The notes under the pieces were generated by a model. That model made no database searches. It was given only the letters and a program-made list of their open reading frames with translations, and had not been told where the DNA came from. From positions 248,001 to 312,000 of the forward strand of contig CAKUVD010000001.1 in NCBI GenBank assembly GCA_934695325.1: DNA of 64,000 nt, read 5' to 3'. A program made the position numbers and the translations under genes. Positions 7,496 through 14,761 of the stretch are shown in pieces. This DNA is from an uncultured Bacteroidales bacterium. Lineage in GTDB: Bacteria > Bacteroidota > Bacteroidia > Bacteroidales > UBA932. Every line of letters begins with the position of its first letter. Positions within the stretch are counted from its first letter, which is position 1.

Positions 7496-8542
7496 ATGAA
7501 CATCTTCAGAACCGCTTTCGCCACATTGGCATTGGCACTTACAGGCATCGGAGCGCAGGCGCAGCTCCGCGACTCCACGGTAAGCATCGTCGCATACTGG
7601 ACTCCAGGCGACCAGTATTCATACCGATGCAAGACAGACAAATACAAGGTCGGCCCCGATGGAGACACGACATATACGAGCCGACAGAGCGAAGTCCGCA
7701 CGATAGAGGTGCTCTCGCAGACGAAAGATTCATATACGCTGAAGATTTCATACTCTGACTTCTGGAGCAGCGACCCGACCGAGACTGAAATGATACAGGC
7801 GATACATAGACAGTGTGGCCCGATGAATGTACTGCTCCGGACATCCGAGATGGGATCTCCGGAGGAAATAGTAAATCTCGAGGAACTGGTAAGGTACAAT
7901 GAGGCCGGACTGAAGCCTATGATGGAGATAATGAAGAAGAGCACTGATTTGAAAGGGGCTCTGATGAAGAGGACGATGAAATTACTGAAAGACAGATACT
8001 GCAACCCTGAGATCACGCTGTCTACCGTCAATGATGACCTGGGCAAATTCTTCTTCGCCCACGGAATCCAGCTTGACACTGCGGAGACCTACACCTTCGA
8101 GGACAAGTGCGCCCCCCTGATGGCCGGACAGGACTCGCTGAACGCAATGACGACGCTCTGGGTGGATGCGGCTATGACGGATGAATACAGCGCAGTGATC
8201 CGGACATTCACCGAGATTCCGTCCGAGGAGCTGAAAGACTTTGTCACGTCTGTCGCCTCGACATTCGCAGGCGCCGCCGCCAAGGTCAGCGGGAACAAGG
8301 TCAATGCCCTCAGAGACAGTCTTTCAACGGCTCTGAAGCCGATAAATATGACGTGCGAGCAGTACACCACAGAGGAAATCCATCTGGACAGCGGATGGCC
8401 TCTCAATTATTATTACGACAAGATCGTAACGGTAATCGTCCCTGGAGAGGACGGAGAGGAAGACAAGACCTCGCAGAACTGCGAATCCAGAAGCATCGAG
8501 ATAATCCTCTCGGATCCAACAGACGACCAGACTGGAGCATAG
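7496..8542 (+). CDS. Secreted protein of unknown function
   Basis: A 348-residue protein with a clear Sec signal peptide (MNIFRTAFATLALALTGIGAQA) and no lipobox, so probably periplasmic or released. I do not recognise a family. The mature part is acidic with mixed alpha/beta character, an internal helix-rich stretch (about residues 120-165) and an acidic C-terminus. Cys residues are few. The N-terminal motif YWTPGDQYSYRCKTDKYKVGPDGDTTY resembles beta-rich Bacteroidetes exported proteins. The ATG at 7496 directly follows the tandem palindromic repeats and is the only sensible start. Orientation opposite to the ABC exporter and the shared repeat region hint at co-regulation with the PqqD/kinase/exporter cassette. 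Confidence 0.7.
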   Translation: MNIFRTAFATLALALTGIGAQAQLRDSTVSIVAYWTPGDQYSYRCKTDKYKVGPDGDTTYTSRQSEVRTIEVLSQTKDSYTLKISYSDFWSSDPTETEMIQAIHRQCGPMNVLLRTSEMGSPEEIVNLEELVRYNEAGLKPMMEIMKKSTDLKGALMKRTMKLLKDRYCNPEITLSTVNDDLGKFFFAHGIQLDTAETYTFEDKCAPLMAGQDSLNAMTTLWVDAAMTDEYSAVIRTFTEIPSEELKDFVTSVASTFAGAAAKVSGNKVNALRDSLSTALKPINMTCEQYTTEEIHLDSGWPLNYYYDKIVTVIVPGEDGEEDKTSQNCESRSIEIILSDPTDDQTGA

Positions 8543-8596
8543 CACTCTCGACAGAGGCGCAGACGCAGTCTACAGCAGAGCATCTTTCACTGCACT

Positions 8597-10060
8597 TCAG
8601 AACTCCGACGGAGTGACTCCGAACATCTCCTTGAAGCACTTCGTGAAATAGCCCGGAGTGGAGAAGCCCACAGAGTAGGCGACCTCACTGACAGTATAGC
8701 CACCTCGCTTGAGCATAGCCGCAGCCTTGCGCAGACGGAACGTACGCATAAGATCCGTTGGCGCAATTCCATACATATCGTGAATCTTGCGGTACAGATG
8801 CACCCTTGACATTCCGAGGGCCTCGCTCATAGACTCCACAGTGAAGTCAGACTTGTCATAAGAATGTTCCATTATGTCGAACAGCCTGTCCTTGAACAGA
8901 TCGTCGGCACACGGCTTCGTAAACTGCTCAAGTTTCTGGTTCACAAGCACCTCCAACTCCGCATTGCGCTTCCTTATCCTGGAATTGGCTACAAAAGCAA
9001 GCGTCGCCACGACCAGCAAGACCAGCACAAAAAAAATCATCAGTATCAAGACATTCCTGGCCGAGCGGTAACCGGTGTCAAGCGCATCTAGTTCCTTTTT
9101 CTGGGCATTGATACGGTTCTGATAGTCAAGCATCTGATCCGACTGAGCCTTTATCGTCTCGGCATTCGTTGAATCCACGATAAAAGAGCGTAGGATATAG
9201 TTCCGTTCAACAGGCTTGCCGCCCAGAATCTTCATAGCAGTCTCTGTCACGAACTCTCCGCCAGGAGGATAGAGGAACGAGGCATCGAGGCGCCCGTCAA
9301 TCACTGCATCCACGCCCACGATTGCATCCACCCCGATGAAACGGATTCTTCGCGCATCAGCAAGACTTCGCTCGCTGATTCCCTCGTAAGCAGCAAGCGC
9401 CATATCATCATTATGTGCAAAGACTAGGTCAATGCTGGAGTAATCCTGGATATCCCTGACCTTGGACTTAGTAGCCGCCGATAGCCAATCACCCCAAATG
9501 CTGCGCACACGATAATCGCCATTCACGACATCCATAAACCCTTTGTGCCGTTCCTGTGCCGGAGACGAGCCGCGTAGCCCCTGAATCTCGAGGACTGAAC
9601 TTCCCGGAGGAAAATGCGAACGGATATAGTTTCCGACACTGCGACCGATAGAATAATTGTCCGCCCCGATATAGGCCGTATATTCATCCGACAGAATCTT
9701 CCTGTCCCAGATTATCGTCGGGATTCCGCTTCTGTAAGCCTCGACAGCTATTGGGGTTATCGGTTCCGATTCATTCGGAGAGATGATCAGCAGATCGACC
9801 TTCTGCTCCATAAGTTCACGTATCTGGCGTATCTGAGTCTCAGTATCGTTGTGAGCCTCCCGGATCAACAGCGTAAGATTCGGATACTTGGAGACTTCAG
9901 ACTCCATCTGTATCATCATAATCTGACGCCACCTGTCATCAGCGGACTGTGAAAAACCTATGGTATACCTAGAAACGGCATCAGTGCGCTCCGCACAGAA
10001 AGCGGAACACACTGAGACCATAATGAAAAATATCGCCGAAAATATTCTACTTGACTTCAT
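8597..10060 (-). CDS. Membrane-spanning regulator: periplasmic sugar-binding domain fused to AraC HTH
   Basis: A 487-residue protein with signal peptide (to about residue 23), a type I periplasmic-binding domain (about 30-305; TIGFSQSADDRWRQ, DLLIISPNESEPITPIA, IPTIIWDRKI, YIGADNYSIGR), one transmembrane helix (about 335-360, LILMIFFVLVLLVVATLAF), and a C-terminal AraC/XylS HTH domain (about 385-487, ending FGVTPSEF). The sensor resembles that of the Bacteroides fructan hybrid system BT1754, which binds fructose. Unlike hybrid two-component systems it has no histidine kinase or receiver, so it would signal through the membrane directly, ToxR-style. It overlaps the preceding lipoprotein gene by 14 bases and ends the sugar operon it presumably controls. 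Confidence 0.85.
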   Translation of the reverse strand: MKSSRIFSAIFFIMVSVCSAFCAERTDAVSRYTIGFSQSADDRWRQIMMIQMESEVSKYPNLTLLIREAHNDTETQIRQIRELMEQKVDLLIISPNESEPITPIAVEAYRSGIPTIIWDRKILSDEYTAYIGADNYSIGRSVGNYIRSHFPPGSSVLEIQGLRGSSPAQERHKGFMDVVNGDYRVRSIWGDWLSAATKSKVRDIQDYSSIDLVFAHNDDMALAAYEGISERSLADARRIRFIGVDAIVGVDAVIDGRLDASFLYPPGGEFVTETAMKILGGKPVERNYILRSFIVDSTNAETIKAQSDQMLDYQNRINAQKKELDALDTGYRSARNVLILMIFFVLVLLVVATLAFVANSRIRKRNAELEVLVNQKLEQFTKPCADDLFKDRLFDIMEHSYDKSDFTVESMSEALGMSRVHLYRKIHDMYGIAPTDLMRTFRLRKAAAMLKRGGYTVSEVAYSVGFSTPGYFTKCFKEMFGVTPSEF

Positions 10061-11498
10061 TTGCTATGAACGTGACAGCATTATTGCCGACTGATACGAT
10101 GGACGGCGAAGAGTACGATGACGTCCCGTCAAGAAGGAGGACTTTCTCACCTGACCACTCTCCTTCCGGCAGACCGGCATCCCTGTAAACAAGCCCTCCA
10201 GTAGTGCTTGAACGATAGATTGCCATATATGTATAGCGTGAAGCGTTATATACGACGCTCATATCATCCACTGGCCCATAGAATATCGGCGCCGCGGCTT
10301 CCTCGTCACCTTTCACCCACTCTGCACCGTCCCAGTACTCGTACTCGGAATATGAAGTCACATTTCCGGAAGCGACTCTGGCCACGTATGCCATAGCGTT
10401 GCGGTCTCCTGCCGCAGAACCGAACATATAGACATAGTTTCCATTTAGCATATATGAAGCCCTCACGAAATTGCCGTCAGCTTTCCACTGGGCGTCGGCC
10501 TTGCTCCAGTTCTGACCGTCAGCAGACACCGCCAGGCCGGCCTCGGATGCAGTCCAGTCAGACTCCTCATCTACAGCTGCCACCGGTTTGTAGTAACGCA
10601 ACGCCTTGACACCGCCTGCAGAGACTCCTGATGTCGGTACGCAACCCTCGGCGAATATCGGCCCAGTGACTACTGTGACGAATTTCAGGCCGTCGGAGGC
10701 AGCACCCTTCGTATGTGCATATACACCGGATACCTTCTTTCCGTCAGCAGTCTCAGCATCTGAAAGCACAGCGGACACAGTGCCGTCAGCCTCATTCCAA
10801 GCCACGATCTTGCCGAACGACTTGAGTTCCGTGAAAGAAGCGTTTGTTGCAGTCGTAGAGACGGTGCGCACATTCTCAGGAACGAATGTGTCATTGTTGG
10901 ACCCGGTCGGAACGACTTTTACGTCATCAAGTTCGAGCCAGAGATTGTCCCAGCACCAGCCTCCGAAGAAAGCGTCGGCCTTGGTGTCATCGACATTGTC
11001 CAGAGTATAGCTGTAATCTTTCCACTCGGATCCTATTCCCTCCTGGTTCAGGTTCACGTCGTGTCCGGCAGTTCCACGGAAGCCCATATAGCAGTTAAGG
11101 CCGTCCCAGGCGCCGCGGTAGCTCAGGGTCAGAGTATAAGATGTATTTTTCTTCAGGCAGACGCTCTGCACTGCGACATCCCTCCAGTCGTGGGTGTTGC
11201 AGTCAGCGTGAAGTGTCCTCGAGCCTGTCAGCGAAGTCTCGGCCTCGCCGACCCATTCAGGAAGATACCACAGAGACTTCGACTTCCAGTTCTCGTCGCC
11301 GGAAAAGCGTTCAAAGCCACCATCGGTGAGCATATTGAAGCCGTCCTTGTCAATGGCGATGTCAGCCTTGACGAGATTCACGGAAAGTTGTGTCGGGTTA
11401 GGATTTTCCTTTTCAGAAGAGCCGCCGTTGTCCTTTGAGCAGGCGACGAGTGACAATGCAGCAAAAGCCGCGATAATAGAATTGTAATTTTTCATCAT
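10047..11498 (-). CDS. Surface glycan-binding lipoprotein: CBM-like domain plus degenerate DUF4185 domain
   Basis: About 483 residues. The lipoprotein signal (MMKNYNSIIAAFAALSLVAC) fixes the start at 11498 or 11495; a longer upstream start would run into the previous gene. Residues ~45-195 form a beta-sandwich carbohydrate-binding-like region (LTDGGFERFSG to ELDDVKVVP). Residues ~200-483 align with the DUF4185 protein encoded just upstream: DGNFVRASYMLNGNYVYMFG versus TGNFVQVAFLKQDGMLYMFG, and VYRDAGLPEGEWSGEKV versus VYRDASSPEGEWSEEKI. The paralogue's STDYG and FGDNF segments, conserved in DUF4185, are replaced here by SFG and LSDAE, so one acidic residue appears lost. I read it as a SusE/SusF-position binding protein derived from an enzyme. 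Confidence 0.7.
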   Translation of the reverse strand: MMKNYNSIIAAFAALSLVACSKDNGGSSEKENPNPTQLSVNLVKADIAIDKDGFNMLTDGGFERFSGDENWKSKSLWYLPEWVGEAETSLTGSRTLHADCNTHDWRDVAVQSVCLKKNTSYTLTLSYRGAWDGLNCYMGFRGTAGHDVNLNQEGIGSEWKDYSYTLDNVDDTKADAFFGGWCWDNLWLELDDVKVVPTGSNNDTFVPENVRTVSTTATNASFTELKSFGKIVAWNEADGTVSAVLSDAETADGKKVSGVYAHTKGAASDGLKFVTVVTGPIFAEGCVPTSGVSAGGVKALRYYKPVAAVDEESDWTASEAGLAVSADGQNWSKADAQWKADGNFVRASYMLNGNYVYMFGSAAGDRNAMAYVARVASGNVTSYSEYEYWDGAEWVKGDEEAAAPIFYGPVDDMSVVYNASRYTYMAIYRSSTTGGLVYRDAGLPEGEWSGEKVLLLDGTSSYSSPSIVSVGNNAVTFIANEVK

Positions 11499-11526
11499 CA
11501 CTGTTTTTATGTGGATTAGTTGATAA

Positions 11527-13140
11527 TTATTTCTTTGGCGCAAGACTTATGTCATCTACCGTGACAGAAAGCCCCTCAGCGCCCCAGGTTCCGAAAAACA
11601 CGTCAAGAGAGGAACAGTCCCCGGAATTAAACTCAACGGAAATCTTCTCCCATTCATCGGATTTCAGCTGAGGATTCGCATCGAAAATGCGTCCGTCCGG
11701 GAGGCGCACACCGAGATATGAGAGAGAACTGCCGGAGACGGAGGACTTAGCCCACCCGCACACTACATAATCAGTATTCTTATGGACATTTATGGTCTGT
11801 ACGCAGGCATCCTTCCAGGCTCCGCTTTCATTGTTGAGCAGCCTGCAGGCAATCTTCCCACTATGTGCATCCCTTGTGGAAGTCGAGTTCTCGATGTTCT
11901 TCCACAACGTCCTGTATGCTATAGGTTTGTTTGGGTCATTCTCGAAACCGCCTTCCCATACCATATTGAATCCGCCTTCCAGTTCACGTAATTTAGCGTG
12001 CCACAGATGTATATGCCAAGTGTCATAGCCTTTTCCAGAAGGCGTCACGCTCGACACCACATACCACAGGTCACGCCCGTTGCAGAACCACGGATGGATA
12101 TACGGCCCATAGCCATCCTCTGCGATGATCTTCTCTTCAGACCATTCCCCTTCCGGAGACGATGCGTCACGATATACAAGCTTTCGCTGATTCACGGAAA
12201 GATACATCATTATATATCTCTTATAATAAGTATTGTACTGTACAGTCATCTCTGAGACAGTTCCGTTAGCGACAGGTACGGCCTCTGACTCGGATGCCGC
12301 CCAAGAGCCTCCGTCCCAATACTTCCACGACGACTTGTCCAGGATGCTGTCGAAAGTTGTCCGTGCCAGATATACGCTTCCTTTTCTGCCGGCCCTCGTC
12401 CCGAACATATACAACATACCATCCTGTTTCAAGAATGCGACCTGGACGAAATTACCAGTGCCGTCCCATTTCACTCCGGAGCGAGTCCACGTCTTGCCAT
12501 AATCATCCGTATAGACTATCTCGCTGTAATTCGCCGTCCAGACATCATTGCCGTCCACAGCCCATCTGTTCACGCTCATATAGCTGACATACTGACGGTT
12601 GCCGCTTCCGTGCGGTATGGATGTGCCTGCCGTCGGAATACAGGTTGTCTCGTGCTCGGCATCATCGGGATATTGCCCCGTCTTTGCACGCGATACGACA
12701 AACTCCATCCTGCTTCCGTCCTGCGCACGCAGCATATCATCATAATAGAGCCCGTCTGAGAGGTCTCGGTCAGTAGAGAATGCTATCGCATTTGACTTCC
12801 AGTCTCCATTGCGGTCGTTGAAATTGTCCCCGAACATACACCAGAGCTGCCCGTTTCCGGCATCCCACATATTGCCGTAGTCTGTCGAAGCCATATTGAA
12901 CCGCTTCAGCGTGGCATTCGGGTTCGGAAGGTTCTCTCCAGATGGAGTGTTTCCGATGACCCGGGCCACACACTCGGCATTTACTGCCTCAAGTGAAGCC
13001 ACTGTCTCGCCTCCCTCTTTTTCAGGGAATTCACCTTCCCCGGAAGGCGGCGTCACGACCGGAAGCTCAGATCTCGTGCAAGAGAATGAAAAGATAGCAG
13101 CCAGCGCAGTTGCGGCAATACAATATAATCTCAGTTTCAT
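11527..13140 (-). CDS. DUF4185 (GH183-type) lipoprotein with C-terminal CBM-like domain
   Basis: 537 residues; lipoprotein signal MKLRLYCIAATALAAIFSFSC. The DUF4185 beta-propeller (about 50-395) shows the family hallmarks STDYGNMWD and WCMFGDNFNDRNG with two Asp 18 residues apart, then YSEIVYTDDYGKTW, and MFGTRAGRKGSVYLAR. Residues ~400-537 are a beta-sandwich CBM-like region (MVWEGGFENDPN to SVTVDDISLAPKK). DUF4185 members were recently shown to include endo-D-arabinanases, family GH183. It sits directly after SusD, the usual place for a surface endo-enzyme or glycan-binding lipoprotein. With GH172 encoded upstream it suggests attack on an arabinan- or fructofuranan-like polymer; activity is inferred. 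Confidence 0.75.
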   Translation of the reverse strand: MKLRLYCIAATALAAIFSFSCTRSELPVVTPPSGEGEFPEKEGGETVASLEAVNAECVARVIGNTPSGENLPNPNATLKRFNMASTDYGNMWDAGNGQLWCMFGDNFNDRNGDWKSNAIAFSTDRDLSDGLYYDDMLRAQDGSRMEFVVSRAKTGQYPDDAEHETTCIPTAGTSIPHGSGNRQYVSYMSVNRWAVDGNDVWTANYSEIVYTDDYGKTWTRSGVKWDGTGNFVQVAFLKQDGMLYMFGTRAGRKGSVYLARTTFDSILDKSSWKYWDGGSWAASESEAVPVANGTVSEMTVQYNTYYKRYIMMYLSVNQRKLVYRDASSPEGEWSEEKIIAEDGYGPYIHPWFCNGRDLWYVVSSVTPSGKGYDTWHIHLWHAKLRELEGGFNMVWEGGFENDPNKPIAYRTLWKNIENSTSTRDAHSGKIACRLLNNESGAWKDACVQTINVHKNTDYVVCGWAKSSVSGSSLSYLGVRLPDGRIFDANPQLKSDEWEKISVEFNSGDCSSLDVFFGTWGAEGLSVTVDDISLAPKK

Positions 13141-13151
13141 ACTCTTACGGA

Positions 13152-14756
13152 TTACATAGGGTAGCCATCATTCTGTCCGAGCTTCGGATTTGAGAGCCTT
13201 TCGACCTCAGGAATCGGGAAGAGCTCGAGATGATTGTCGTTTTTCGGGGTGTGGCCCCACCAAGTGCCAGTGGTATAGAGGCCGAAACGTATCAGTTGCT
13301 CACGACGCATTCCTTCCCCCGTGAACTCGCGTCCAAGTTCGTTCAGGAACTCACCATACTTCACCTCGACGCCGTCCACTTTCACAGTAGCCTTCAGCTG
13401 CTCCGCAGTAAGACAGCGCTTTTCCTCCGGGAGAGACTGGTCAAACGAGCGCTTTCTGACCTCATTGACAATGTCAGCCGCATCGGCGGCGTCGCCGTTC
13501 CGGAGCAAGCATTCCGCCTTCATCATCATTGTCTCTCCGAGTCTGTAGACTACCCAGTCCTGGTCGGTCTCCCATTTCTGTCCTATCTTGATCTCGTATT
13601 TCCCGTACCTGTAGCCGTCGAACTCATTGGCTGCCGTAGGACTGGCGATATAGTTTATATGGTTGTACGGTATTCCGTTGAGATACAGAGGCTCTTTGGT
13701 CACATAGTCATATTGCTGCCCCATAAGGTAGGAATCCTTATAGCGCCTGTCCGTCCAGGAGATACAGTTATGTGTGACAGGGTCTTCATCTGCGTCGAAA
13801 GTGTCAGCTACGTACGACGGATTGGCTCTGAGGCCGTTGTAGCCGGCGGAAGCGGCATTATATACAGGCTTTCCTGCCCAGTGCATTGTCTTGGCATAGA
13901 TAAAATGCAGAATCGGGGTTTTCGTAGTCTCGTCGTACGGAATCGCAAAGATGATCTCCGGAGAATTCTCGTTATCAAGACTGAATATGTGCGAGAACGT
14001 TCCGTCCAGCGAATATCTGCCGGAGCCAAGAATCTCATCGCAGAGGATTATCGTGCTGTCACGTTTGGCTGCGTATTCTGGGCCAAGCCAGGATTCTGCA
14101 TTGAGATAGACTCTCGCAAGCATCTGCTTCGCCGCCCATTTGTTGAAACGGCTGTATGTCTTTTCCTCCGTGAGCTTGTCCATATTGTCGCGAATTTCTC
14201 TGACGACGAAATCATATACCTCCTTTCTCGTCTTGCTCTCCGGCATATAGCCCTTAGGAACATCGTAAGTCGTCTCTATCGGGACATTTCCGTAAAGGGA
14301 GAGAAGATGGTAATAGTAGTGCGCCCTGGCCACCTTGATCTCCGCAACAGTCGCTTCGTCAAGCTTTACGCCGGCCTCGTCCAGTTGGTAAAGCACACGG
14401 TTGCAGCAGGATGAGATGCCGTACCACAGGTGATTCCATACATTGCTGAAATGAGGGTCGTTCACGAGCCACTCGTGTTTGTTGAGCCTCTGCCAGATAC
14501 CGTTGTCGTTCCATCCTCCGTCAGTGTTTATCGGAACCACCCACGCATCCGTGCCCAACTCATATAGATCCAGAACGCTGCGGTCTTCGTTGAACCAGCG
14601 CATCTGTCCATAGACAGGCGCAAGCATATAGCCGGAGTTCTCGTCGGCGTTCTGCATCAACTGATCCATCGTGATGCTGCTATAGACCACGGGGTCAAGA
14701 TTCGTGCAGGCAATGCAGCACAGGGCTGCAGCAAAAGATATGACTGTCCTTTTCAT
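13152..14756 (-). CDS. SusD/RagB-family surface glycan-binding lipoprotein
   Basis: 534 residues with lipoprotein signal (MKRTVISFAAALCCIAC). The SusD-like alpha-helical TPR scaffold is visible in the N-terminal half (HYYYHLLSLYGNVPIETTYDVP, NKWAAKQMLARVYLNAE) and the conserved C-terminal RagB/SusD block carries RREQLIRFGLYTTG and LFPIPEVERLSNPKLGQNDGYP. SusD lids the paired SusC channel and captures oligosaccharide at the cell surface. It begins 5 bases after the SusC stop, as is usual. The locus content suggests a furanoside oligomer as ligand. Confidence 0.95.
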   Translation of the reverse strand: MKRTVISFAAALCCIACTNLDPVVYSSITMDQLMQNADENSGYMLAPVYGQMRWFNEDRSVLDLYELGTDAWVVPINTDGGWNDNGIWQRLNKHEWLVNDPHFSNVWNHLWYGISSCCNRVLYQLDEAGVKLDEATVAEIKVARAHYYYHLLSLYGNVPIETTYDVPKGYMPESKTRKEVYDFVVREIRDNMDKLTEEKTYSRFNKWAAKQMLARVYLNAESWLGPEYAAKRDSTIILCDEILGSGRYSLDGTFSHIFSLDNENSPEIIFAIPYDETTKTPILHFIYAKTMHWAGKPVYNAASAGYNGLRANPSYVADTFDADEDPVTHNCISWTDRRYKDSYLMGQQYDYVTKEPLYLNGIPYNHINYIASPTAANEFDGYRYGKYEIKIGQKWETDQDWVVYRLGETMMMKAECLLRNGDAADAADIVNEVRKRSFDQSLPEEKRCLTAEQLKATVKVDGVEVKYGEFLNELGREFTGEGMRREQLIRFGLYTTGTWWGHTPKNDNHLELFPIPEVERLSNPKLGQNDGYPM

Positions 14757-14761
14757 TTTCC

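Noticed and set aside
13230..14414. 394-residue open frame on the plus strand
   Set aside because: It lies antisense to the SusD gene, has no recognisable domain or signal and no start context; a shadow of the real gene.
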